A DNA stretch of 5,007 nt from CAJWLW01 sp963580095 (GTDB taxonomy: Bacteria; Verrucomicrobiota; Lentisphaeria; JABSQK01; CAJWLW01). The position numbers were made by a program, and so were the translations under genes. The notes beneath the pieces are model-generated. The model searched no databases. It saw only the letters and a list, made by a program, of their open reading frames with translations, and was not told the DNA's origin. Below, piece after piece: positions 1 to 5,007 of the stretch. Every line of letters starts with the position of its first letter. The stretch's first letter is position 1. Where the stretch lies: positions 1 through 5,007 of the forward strand of contig CAUZJQ010000324.1 in the NCBI GenBank assembly GCA_963580095.1, given 5' to 3'.

Positions 1-247
1 CGACAATCGCGTCGAACCCCTCCCGCACCAGTGTTCCGCCCGTCGGCGCAACGCCTGCGATCAGCGGCACCAGCTCGATGTCCGGCTCCGCCTCGAGCAC
101 ATCAATCATACCGCCGATCATCATGCCGCAGCCGCGCCTCTGGGTCAGCACGGCGGCATCGAAAACAAAGTCGAAGTCGTCCCACTGTGTCGGCACGACG
201 CAGAACGAATTGGCTTCATGATGAATCTGGCCGATAGCGATTTTCAT
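1..247 (-). CDS. M81 family (MlrC-like) metallopeptidase, N-terminal part, runs off the window
   Basis: Reading the minus strand from the ATG at 247-245 gives 82 open codons to the window edge. The protein begins MKIAIGQIHHEANSF, the typical opening of M81/MlrC proteins (family pattern roughly R-I-A-x-G-x-x-x-E-x-N-x-F). It continues with a glycine-rich segment at residues 38-51 (RGCGMMIGGMIDVL) and with ELVPLIAGVAPTGG at 58-71, the family's 'G-x-x-D-x-L-E ... E-L-V-P-L ... P-G-G' N-terminal region. The zinc ligands lie further downstream and are not in the window. Family knowledge: MlrC is a zinc hydrolase that cleaves peptide or amide bonds in linearised microcystin, but most members sit in small-molecule catabolic clusters with unknown substrates. 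It follows the aminotransferase gene by 156 bp on the same strand. There is no strong Shine-Dalgarno; AGGC lies 4-7 bases before the ATG. Family assignment is good; substrate unknown. Confidence 0.85.
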   Translation of the reverse strand, partial: MKIAIGQIHHEANSFCVVPTQWDDFDFVFDAAVLTQRRGCGMMIGGMIDVLEAEPDIELVPLIAGVAPTGGTLVREGFDAIV

Positions 248-254
248 GGTGCCT

Positions 255-260
255 AATGTA
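255..260 (-). promoter_or_regulatory. Possible -10 box (TACATT) close to the M81 gene start
   Basis: On the minus strand TACATT (4 of 6 matches to TATAAT) is followed by seven bases and then the ATG of the M81 gene. A transcript from it would start at or next to the start codon. I see no convincing -35 hexamer at 16-18 bp. Weak, but the geometry resembles the stronger case at 1768-1773. Confidence 0.2.
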
Positions 261-288
261 AGCGAATTCACTCCAAAAATCACCAAAA

Positions 289-323
289 CCACGAAGCAGG
301 GAAACGACCAGGATCAACAGGAT
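289..323. repeat. Degenerate spacer motif CCACGAAG ... AGGAT-CAAC-AGGAT
   Basis: In the 156-bp spacer between the M81 gene and the aminotransferase gene the plus strand carries CCACGAAG (289-296) and a direct repeat AGGAT-CAAC-AGGAT (310-323). Similar CCACGAAG and GGATxAACAGGAT words recur, from memory, in spacer DNA of many environmental bacteria, so this may be one worn copy of a dispersed element. One copy in one window cannot prove a repeat family. The rest of the spacer (324-403) shows no gene and no hairpin followed by a T-run. Confidence 0.3.
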
Positions 324-403
324 TGCATGCCGCATTCCCGGACAACGTGGCGAATTTTGTCGACGCGAGAGCAAAAGCGGCAACGGAATTATTGACTATT
401 TAT

Positions 404-1759
404 TCATCCCAGAAGCCGATGCAGCGCCGCATCTGTCGCTGCCAGCGCCAGGTCAATATCTTCTTCGCTGTGGGCATAGCTGATGCTGCCCTGCTTGGTC
501 GGCAACGGGAAGTTGTAAATGCCGCGCTCGATCAGTTCGCGCCGGAACTTCGCGTCGAAGCCGAAGTCGTGGCTGCTTGCCAGGTCCCACCAGTTCACTG
601 GCGCGTGATCCATGAAGTACACGCAGTGCGCACTGCCCTGCCGGACGATCGTGGCGGTGACACCGTATTTGTCGAAGAGTATCTGCTGGCCGTCTTCCAG
701 ACGCTGTGCCAGGCCGTCGAGATGTCCGTAAACATCCAGGGCCGGGTCCGTTAGTTTTTTCAGGCAGGCAATCGCCGCCGCAACCGGAATTGGATGGCAG
801 TTGTAGGTACCGGCAAGCAGCACCCGCTTCGACACATCCTCGCTGACGACCAGGTCCATCAGTTCGGACTTGCCTGCCAGCGCCGCAATCGAGAAACCGT
901 TGGCGAAGGCCTTGCCGTAGGTCGACAGGTCGCCGCGAATACCGGTCAACCCCTGGAACCCGCCGGGGCCAGCGCGGAAGCCAGTCTTCACCTCGTCGAA
1001 AACCAGCACGAATCCATGGTCATCGGCGAGTTTTCGCAGGCCCTCGATATAGCCCGGCTGCGGCTTGACGACACCGATGTTCTGCAGAATCGGCTCAGTG
1101 ATCATCGCAGCAACGTCATATCGCGCCAGCATCGTTTCCACGGCTGCCAGGTCATTGAACTCGACGACGTGTACCAGTTCCTGCTCGGCTGCCGGAATCC
1201 CGGCAGTGATCGGGACGCGCGGATACTCGTCGCCAATCACCTGCTTGCCAAGCGCCTCCACGGGCGTCATGACATTGAACGCAACGACGTTCTGATTGCC
1301 GTTGTAGCTGCCCTGCACGAGGATGACATGGTCGCGGCCGGTCGCGGCACGGGCAACGCGAATCGCCTGGGCTGTCGCCTCGGAGCCGGAGTTGAAGAAC
1401 TGCACTTTGTCCGCCAGCGACGCACACGACAGGAACAGCTCGGCCAGTTCACCTTCGTCGCGAGTCGGGCCGCTGCCGTAGTTCGACAGGCCGGCGGCCA
1501 TCACCGCCGTCACCGCCGCGATCTGGTCGGGATCGTTGTGGCCGAGGATGTACGGCGCGAAACCGGCGTGATAGTCGATGTATTCCTTGCCGGCAACATC
1601 CCAAAGGCGCGAACCCTGCGCCCGTGCGAAGGCGATCACCGGGTCGCTCTTGCGGTTGACCGAAGCCAGCCCCCCCGGGACGAAACGGCTGTTGTGCGCC
1701 AGTACCGCAGCCGACGGCTCAAGGTCAAGCGGTTGATTGCTGAAGGTCGTGTCACTCAT
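404..1759 (-). CDS. Class III PLP-dependent aminotransferase, glutamate-1-semialdehyde-aminomutase-like
   Basis: A 451-residue protein of normal family length. The N-terminal VPGG (27-30) and the segment to IDYHAG (61-66) resemble glutamate-1-semialdehyde 2,1-aminomutase. PLP-site features are in order: NSGSEAT (123-129) for phosphate binding, TEP with Glu222, VFDEVKTGF with Asp255 for the pyridine nitrogen, Lys283 in TYGKAFANG as the Schiff-base lysine, and GTYN (317-320) where Thr318 should contact PLP phosphate. All core residues are present, so an active enzyme is expected. It probably moves the amino group between an unidentified amino acid or amine and an oxo-acid rather than making porphyrin precursors, because it sits between an aldolase and an M81 hydrolase and the GTLSGNP-type motif of true aminomutases is changed to GTYNCHP. 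It is cytoplasmic, with no signal peptide. The ATG has no Shine-Dalgarno; a TATAAT eight bases upstream suggests a leaderless transcript. It lies 96 bp downstream of the aldolase stop. A true HemL cannot be fully excluded. Confidence 0.92.
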   Translation of the reverse strand: MSDTTFSNQPLDLEPSAAVLAHNSRFVPGGLASVNRKSDPVIAFARAQGSRLWDVAGKEYIDYHAGFAPYILGHNDPDQIAAVTAVMAAGLSNYGSGPTRDEGELAELFLSCASLADKVQFFNSGSEATAQAIRVARAATGRDHVILVQGSYNGNQNVVAFNVMTPVEALGKQVIGDEYPRVPITAGIPAAEQELVHVVEFNDLAAVETMLARYDVAAMITEPILQNIGVVKPQPGYIEGLRKLADDHGFVLVFDEVKTGFRAGPGGFQGLTGIRGDLSTYGKAFANGFSIAALAGKSELMDLVVSEDVSKRVLLAGTYNCHPIPVAAAIACLKKLTDPALDVYGHLDGLAQRLEDGQQILFDKYGVTATIVRQGSAHCVYFMDHAPVNWWDLASSHDFGFDAKFRRELIERGIYNFPLPTKQGSISYAHSEEDIDLALAATDAALHRLLG

Positions 1760-1767
1760 CGGCCGTT

Positions 1768-1773
1768 ATTATA
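1768..1773 (-). promoter_or_regulatory. Perfect -10 box (TATAAT) for a predicted leaderless aminotransferase mRNA
   Basis: The minus strand reads TATAAT then AACGGCCG then the ATG at 1759. With usual spacing the transcript would start at G1760 or A1759, leaving no untranslated leader, which agrees with the absence of any Shine-Dalgarno before this ATG. The -35 position at 17 bp reads GACGCA, a poor match to TTGACA, so the promoter may need an activator. Seen: the hexamer and its spacing. Inferred: its use. Confidence 0.5.
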
Positions 1774-1809
1774 CACGCCAATGCGCCGATTGCGTCTCCG
1801 CATTCAGTT

Positions 1810-1846
1810 CCCGCAATAATTTCTTGAATCGGAAAGAAATTACGGG
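1810..1846. promoter_or_regulatory. Inverted repeat upstream of the aminotransferase promoter; candidate operator
   Basis: Arms TAATTTCTT (1817-1825) and AAGAAATTA (1834-1842) are exact reverse complements around an 8-base centre (GAATCGGA). Outside them CCCG (1810-1813) and CGGG (1843-1846) also pair, with three unpaired bases (CAA, 1814-1816) on one side. The centre lies about 70 bp upstream of the predicted aminotransferase transcript start, a position used by activators. It also lies 10-46 bases after the aldolase stop, so it could be a 3' stem of that transcript. On the minus strand no T-run follows it, so it is not a standard intrinsic terminator. Confidence 0.5.
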
Positions 1847-1855
1847 TGTGGTCCG

Positions 1856-2611
1856 TCATGTCGCGGCATCCACTATTGTTTGATACTCACGAATCCCCGA
1901 TGCCAGAATCTGCTTGATGCTTATGTACGGGAACTGCACGCCCGCGGCAATCAACCGGTCCACATTCTCTACCGACGATGTGGTTCCGGCGACGCGCCCC
2001 GCAGCTATGATGCGCGCCAGCGTCTCGTCGACCGTCGCAACCACTTCCGGGTGCCCGGGGTTGCCGAGATGCCCCATCTCCTGAGCCAGGTCACTGGGGG
2101 CCACGAAGAAAACGTCGATGTGATCGACCTCGAGAATGTCGTCGAGATTCTTGATCCCCAGCGGATCCTCGATCATCACCACGACCATCGTTTCATCATT
2201 GGCTGTCTGATAATAATCACTGCGACCGTAACCGCGACGCGACGTATAGGAGCCACGATGCCCGATCGGTGTGAACTTCGCAGAATCGACGACCAACTCC
2301 GCCTGCTCACGAGTATTGACGTGCGGCACGATGATTCCCTGGCAGCCGCGATCGAGAGTTCGGTAGATCGTATTCGCCTCGGCGCGACCAACGCGTACCA
2401 GTGAGGTGACGCCCCAGAGATCGCAGGCTCGCGTCAGATTGCCGATATCCCTAAAATCGACCCCGCCGTGCTCCGCCTCGAGCCACACCGCTTCGATCCC
2501 CATCGACCCGACCAGGTCGAGGAACTCCGGACACTCGATGTTGCCCAGAACAGGAACCGCATCGCCGGCGGCGAGTTTCTTTTTCGTGTGATTGGTTCCC
2601 AGATGGTTCAT
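1856..2611 (-). CDS. HpcH/HpaI family class II 2-oxo-acid aldolase
   Basis: A 251-residue protein, the usual length for this single-domain TIM-barrel family. Family enzymes use a divalent metal to cleave or form 4-hydroxy-2-oxo acids such as 4-hydroxy-2-oxoheptanedioate or 2-keto-3-deoxy sugar acids, releasing pyruvate or a related oxo-acid and an aldehyde. Visible active-site pattern: WLEAEHGG with His48 (catalytic base), LVRV with Arg73 (substrate carboxylate), GIIVPHVNT (93-100), GHRG (117-120), VMIEDP with Glu148 and APSDLA with Asp174 (metal ligands). Spacing matches characterised members, so the enzyme should be active; the substrate aldehyde cannot be read from sequence. The ATG at 2611 was chosen over one at 2686 because AGGGAG lies seven bases before it, homology begins there, and the longer form would overlap the upstream gene by 50 bp. 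It starts 25 bp after the unknown gene, in an operon-like arrangement. Citrate-lyase beta-like activity is a less likely alternative. Confidence 0.93.
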   Translation of the reverse strand: MNHLGTNHTKKKLAAGDAVPVLGNIECPEFLDLVGSMGIEAVWLEAEHGGVDFRDIGNLTRACDLWGVTSLVRVGRAEANTIYRTLDRGCQGIIVPHVNTREQAELVVDSAKFTPIGHRGSYTSRRGYGRSDYYQTANDETMVVVMIEDPLGIKNLDDILEVDHIDVFFVAPSDLAQEMGHLGNPGHPEVVATVDETLARIIAAGRVAGTTSSVENVDRLIAAGVQFPYISIKQILASGIREYQTIVDAAT

Positions 2612-2617
2612 GCTTAG

Positions 2618-2624
2618 TCTCCCT
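2618..2624 (-). promoter_or_regulatory. Ribosome binding site that sets the aldolase start
   Basis: The minus strand carries AGGGAGA in the short gap after the unknown gene's stop, with the GGAG core's last base eight positions from the ATG at 2611. It decides in favour of the 251-residue form. Confidence 0.8.
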
Positions 2625-2636
2625 GCATTCGATAAT

Positions 2637-3539
2637 TCAACCAAGAACAAACCAGCGCATCGCATGGCGACTGTTGCTCTCCTCAAACTTCATGGTATAC
2701 GGGTCGCACAACCACCTTGCCAGGTAACCGTCCGAGCGCGGCATCAGCCAGCCGAAATCCCAGCCGCGGCTCTCATAGCGCATCGGGATGCCGGGCTTGA
2801 CACGCGGCAGCGGATTCGACGACGCGGTCATCCGTTTCTGCACAGTGTGATTATAGCAGGCACCTATATGTACGAACACCGTATGATCCAATGCCTGATC
2901 GGGATCTTCCACCAGGTCGTCGCACAGCCCGCAAATCCCGACCTTCACTTCGCATCCGTCCGACACCGCCGTTTCAAGTGCCTCGATCGAGCCGCTCAAA
3001 GGCTGGCCGTCGGCATCGTGGGCAAGGACTTCCTGCCAATTATTGTTGACCATGAAGCGGTACGAATCAAAATCATAGATGAAATTGAAACTCGGCGCAT
3101 TCGTTTCCATGTCCCAGGCATCGGTCATTTCATACTTCGGCATGTTCGGATGCTCTTGAACCGGTGACGACCCGATCTCGCCCGATGCCGGCTGCCCGTC
3201 GAAATGCGGCCGCGCCAGCGCCTGCAGAGCGTTCTGGTTGTACATGAAATACGACATCGAAATGCGCGGGCCGAAACCGGACGGCAGCCCGATTGGTACG
3301 CGAAGGTTCTCGATCGCCGCCACCCAGCGGTCATCGACCAGATAGGTGACACGGAAATCCATCGCTTCACGGATCAGCTCCGGATCATCCGAGCTCGTGT
3401 CGATGTGCTCGTTGTGCCGGAACGCCGTACAGACGCGCAGGTCCGCACCGTTGCGTATCGCATCGCACAGGGCAGCGTCACTGCCGCCGACTATTTGTCG
3501 CTCACTGTCCAGTTCCAGGGCCTGTGTCCAGATCGCCAT
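2637..3539 (-). CDS. Conserved-looking protein of unknown function with an internal domain duplication
   Basis: I do not recognise a named family. The protein is 300 residues, soluble, with no signal peptide or membrane segment, and rich in Trp, Tyr, Asp and Asn. It consists of two related halves: residues 4-36 align without gaps to 168-200, keeping W4/W168, L8/L172, D11/D175, Q15/Q179, GS19-20/183-184, AL23-24/187-188, A27/A191, G31/G195 and V36/V200. Both copies then run into predicted beta-strands (DFRVTYL at 61-67; HTVFVHIG at 219-226). Copy 1 carries RHNEHID with His42 and His45; copy 2 carries CGLC with Cys203 and Cys206 near the same place. The C-terminus is aromatic (RWLCDPY, RWFV). 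The ATG at 3539 was chosen because GGAGGT lies six bases upstream; an ATG at 3683 would add 48 unsupported residues. It is 25 bp upstream of the aldolase and is probably the first gene of the operon. Role unknown: possibly substrate binding, sensing, or an unrecognised enzyme. Confidence 0.85.
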   Translation of the reverse strand: MAIWTQALELDSERQIVGGSDAALCDAIRNGADLRVCTAFRHNEHIDTSSDDPELIREAMDFRVTYLVDDRWVAAIENLRVPIGLPSGFGPRISMSYFMYNQNALQALARPHFDGQPASGEIGSSPVQEHPNMPKYEMTDAWDMETNAPSFNFIYDFDSYRFMVNNNWQEVLAHDADGQPLSGSIEALETAVSDGCEVKVGICGLCDDLVEDPDQALDHTVFVHIGACYNHTVQKRMTASSNPLPRVKPGIPMRYESRGWDFGWLMPRSDGYLARWLCDPYTMKFEESNSRHAMRWFVLG

Positions 3540-3545
3540 GCAGAT

Positions 3546-3551
3546 ACCTCC
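3546..3551 (-). promoter_or_regulatory. Consensus ribosome binding site of the unknown gene
   Basis: GGAGGT on the minus strand ends six bases before the ATG at 3539. This is the strongest ribosome site in the window and fixes the 300-residue form. It also suggests high translation of this protein. Confidence 0.85.
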
Positions 3552-3642
3552 AATATAGGGTCGAATGTCAGGTTGCAGGTGCAGAATTCCCGCGGCAAAG
3601 CCAATGCAGCAACTCCGTGAGCCGGTAAACTGAGTAGCATCC

Positions 3643-3700
3643 GGCGCAAATTCAAGCGCCACTGCACGTTGGCGTCTCGACATTTCGCCGACGTTGCGCC
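3643..3700 (+). promoter_or_regulatory. Nested inverted repeats followed by a T-run: possible attenuator, terminator or operator
   Basis: An inner stem pairs ACGTTGGCG (3666-3674) with CGCCGACGT (3686-3694), nine pairs including one G-U, around an 11-base loop. Directly outside it GGCGCAA (3643-3649) can pair with TTGCGCC (3694-3700), sharing one base with the inner stem, and TTTTCTCT follows at 3701. The same GGCGC can instead pair with GCGCC at 3656-3660, so two mutually exclusive folds exist. The form resembles an attenuator on the plus strand, but no clear promoter is visible upstream of it. As DNA it could be a regulator site in the divergent spacer. Confidence 0.35.
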
Positions 3701-3709
3701 TTTTCTCTA

Positions 3710-3738
3710 TTGCACAGGGATGATAGGTTCCTCAGAAT
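3710..3738 (+). promoter_or_regulatory. Weak candidate sigma-70 promoter for the plus-strand aminotransferase
   Basis: TTGCAC (3710-3715) and CAGAAT (3733-3738) are separated by exactly 17 bp on the plus strand. The -35 matches 3 of 6 consensus bases and the -10 matches 4 of 6. A transcript would start near 3745 and carry a leader of about 180 bases. It is the best pair I see in the spacer, but such matches occur by chance. Confidence 0.2.
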
Positions 3739-3765
3739 TCCGTACCTGACGACCAAAGGCCGCCC

Positions 3766-3890
3766 GTGAAACCGCGTGTCATGCTGACCATCTAACTACA
3801 AATCTCGAGATCATCGATTCCAGTCTCGAACCGCTACGACAGATCGCCACGCTGGCCGAAGGCCGGCTGCCCGCCGAATGGCAGGGGTGA
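3766..3890 (+). pseudogene. Possible remnant of a small or decayed gene in the aminotransferase leader
   Basis: A GTG at 3766, preceded by AAAGG at 3755-3759, begins MKPRVMLTI and stops at TAA (3793-3795). In another frame, 3804-3890 reads like real protein C-terminus, LEIIDSSLEPLRQIATLAEG followed by RLPAEWQG and TGA, with GC-rich third codon positions and no usable start codon. Together they could be the two ends of a gene broken by a frameshift or deletion. No family is recognised and chance is a serious alternative. Confidence 0.2.
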
Positions 3891-3922
3891 CCAACGGAAG
3901 CGTCAAACCTGAAGCCTGTCCC

Positions 3923-5007
3923 ATGATGACGTCACGCCAGGAAGCACTGCTCAAGAACACCTTCATCGATCTGACCCAGACCCTGGAGTTCCTGGAGCAA
4001 CCGCTGATTTTCTCCCGGGCCGAGGGCCTTTACATCTACGACCAGGAGGACAAGCGCTACTTCGATGCGATCGGCGGCATCTTCGTCGCCTCCCTCGGAC
4101 ACCGGCACCCGCGCATCCTCGAGGCAATGCGGCAGCAGATGGAACGCATCACCTTTGCACCAGCAGTGCACGGCATCTCCGATATCACTCTCGAATTTGT
4201 CGAAAAGCTCGGCAGCGTAACACCCGACGACCTGAACTTCGTCAAGGCGTTCAGCGGCGGCTCGGAGTCGATCGAGGCGGCCCTGAAATTCGTGCGCCAG
4301 TATCACAAGCAGACCGGCAGCCCCGGCAAGTTCAAATTCATCGGCCGCTACCTCGGCTATCACGGCAGCACCTTCGGCGCGATGTCGGCAAGCGGCACCG
4401 GCCGACGCAAGACCAAGTTCGAGCCCCTGCCGACCGGTTTCCTTCATGTCTTCCCGCCGACGCACTATCGCGACCACTTCGATTCGTGGGAAGCCTGCAA
4501 CCGCTTCGCCGCCGAATCCTTCGAGGAGGTCATTGTCCATGAGGATCCCGACACCGTCGCCGGCATCATCGTTGAGCCGATCAGCAACACCGGCGGCATC
4601 ATCACGCCGACACCGGAGTACTACAAAATCCTCCGCGACATCTGCAACCGACACAACGTCCTGCTGATATTCGACGAGATCATCACCGGTTTCGCCAAAA
4701 CCGGCGCGATGTTTGCAGCCCAGTCTTACGGCGTCACGCCGGACATCATCTGCAGCGGCAAAGGCCTGGGCGGCGGCCACATGCCGATAGGCGCCATGAT
4801 CGCCCGCGAGGGCATGGGCCAGGCCTTTCTCGGAACTGCCAAAGACGGCGTCGAATTCGCCCATGGCAATACATTCTCCGGCAACCCGCTGGCCTGTGCC
4901 GTCGGCGTCGCCGTGATCGACGAGATCGTCGAACAGGACCTTTGCGCCAAAGCACGCGAGCTCGGCGACTATCTTGCCGACAGATTGAACGATCTGAAAA
5001 AGTACGG
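3923..5007 (+). CDS. Class III PLP-dependent aminotransferase (omega-aminotransferase/BioA-like branch), C-terminus beyond the window
   Basis: The frame is open for 361 codons to the window end, about 80% of a typical 430-460 residue enzyme. Motifs in order: SLGHRHP (57-63), the PLP phosphate loop SGGSES (111-116), YHGS with His147 stacking on the cofactor, VEP with Glu218, IFDEIITGF with Asp251, the Schiff-base Lys280 in CSGKGLGGG, and HGNTFSGNP (314-322). All catalytic residues are present. Family members transfer the amino group of omega-amino acids, diamines or alanine to pyruvate, 2-oxoglutarate or a keto-substrate; the donor here cannot be read. It is divergent from the aldolase operon and belongs to a different branch from the aminotransferase at 404-1759. 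The start is uncertain: ATG at 3923 or 3926 fits the family N-terminus, while an in-frame ATG at 3878 would add 15 residues. None has a strong ribosome site; GAAG at 3911-3914 is the best for 3923. Confidence 0.9.
   Translation, partial: MMTSRQEALLKNTFIDLTQTLEFLEQPLIFSRAEGLYIYDQEDKRYFDAIGGIFVASLGHRHPRILEAMRQQMERITFAPAVHGISDITLEFVEKLGSVTPDDLNFVKAFSGGSESIEAALKFVRQYHKQTGSPGKFKFIGRYLGYHGSTFGAMSASGTGRRKTKFEPLPTGFLHVFPPTHYRDHFDSWEACNRFAAESFEEVIVHEDPDTVAGIIVEPISNTGGIITPTPEYYKILRDICNRHNVLLIFDEIITGFAKTGAMFAAQSYGVTPDIICSGKGLGGGHMPIGAMIAREGMGQAFLGTAKDGVEFAHGNTFSGNPLACAVGVAVIDEIVEQDLCAKARELGDYLADRLNDLKKY

Larger units (their letters stand above)
3540..3922. other. Divergent intergenic region between the unknown gene and the plus-strand aminotransferase
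   Basis: This 383-bp stretch separates the two divergent transcription units and should hold both promoters. I find no complete gene in it. It contains the ribosome site of the minus-strand gene, a nested inverted-repeat structure (3643-3700) followed by TTTTCT, a weak sigma-70-like pair on the plus strand (3710-3738), and a coding-like stretch ending at a TGA at 3888-3890. No clear minus-strand -35/-10 pair was found; TATATT on the minus strand at 3552-3557 is too near the ribosome site to act as its -10. Confidence 0.7.

Noticed and set aside
310..323. AGGAT-CAAC-AGGAT considered as a CRISPR or tandem-repeat array
   Set aside because: Only two 5-base units separated by 4 bases; no spacer-repeat periodicity and no cas genes.
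323..754. Plus-strand open frame (143 codons) at the 3' end of the GSAM-like aminotransferase
   Set aside because: Mostly antisense to the aminotransferase C-terminus, with no domain and no ribosome site.
794..1819. Long plus-strand open frame (341 codons) opposite the GSAM-like aminotransferase
   Set aside because: It is antisense to a gene with a complete set of PLP motifs, has no recognisable domain, is rich in Arg, His and Val as expected from an antisense GC-rich frame, and has no ribosome site.
2612..2686. N-terminal extension of the aldolase to an ATG at 2686
   Set aside because: The extra 25 residues would overlap the upstream gene, and AGGGAG sits directly before the internal ATG at 2611 where family homology begins.
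2592..3167. Plus-strand open frame (191 codons) opposite the unknown gene and the aldolase start
   Set aside because: It spans the end of one supported gene, its spacer and the next gene's ribosome site. The opposite strand has a consensus ribosome site and an internal repeat, so this is a shadow.
3552..3557. TATATT on the minus strand as the -10 of the unknown gene
   Set aside because: It directly abuts the GGAGGT ribosome site, so the transcript would start within or after that site; the -35 position (ACCTGC at 17 bp) does not match consensus.
3540..3683. N-terminal extension of the unknown protein to an ATG at 3683
   Set aside because: GGAGGT lies six bases before the internal ATG, the first copy of the repeated domain begins just after it, and the extension crosses the inverted-repeat structure.
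3932..4864. Long minus-strand open frame (310 codons) opposite the plus-strand aminotransferase
   Set aside because: The plus strand encodes all class III aminotransferase motifs here. The minus frame is low-complexity (Ala, Asp, Gly, Val) and has no family features.

Overview
The window is bacterial chromosomal DNA, moderately GC-rich by eye. It has classic Shine-Dalgarno sites (GGAGGT, AGGGAG) and sigma-70-like -10 boxes, which fits a proteobacterium-like environmental organism. The sequence does not fix the taxon, and no phage, transposon, CRISPR or RNA gene is visible.

Layout: four genes lie head to tail on the minus strand. In transcription order they are (i) 3539-2637, a 300-residue protein of unknown function built from two divergent copies of one domain; (ii) 2611-1856, an HpcH/HpaI-type class II 2-oxo-acid aldolase; (iii) 1759-404, a class III PLP aminotransferase of the glutamate-1-semialdehyde-aminomutase-like branch; and (iv) 247 to beyond base 1, the N-terminus of an M81 (MlrC-like) metallopeptidase. 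A 380-bp divergent spacer (3540-3922) separates them from a plus-strand class III aminotransferase of a different branch (3923 to beyond 5007).

Together the genes look like a catabolic locus for an unidentified amino or amide compound: an M81 hydrolase could open an amide bond, one or both aminotransferases could remove the amino group, and the aldolase could cleave the oxo-acid. That order is inference. The unknown protein is 25 bp upstream of the aldolase and almost certainly cotranscribed with it.

Regulatory signals: the aldolase and the unknown gene have strong ribosome sites that place their starts well inside longer open frames. The GSAM-like aminotransferase has no ribosome site; instead a perfect TATAAT lies so close to its ATG that the mRNA is predicted to be leaderless. 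A 9-bp perfect inverted repeat is centred about 70 bp upstream of that predicted transcript start. The divergent spacer holds a nested inverted-repeat structure followed by a short T-run, and a short coding-like remnant.
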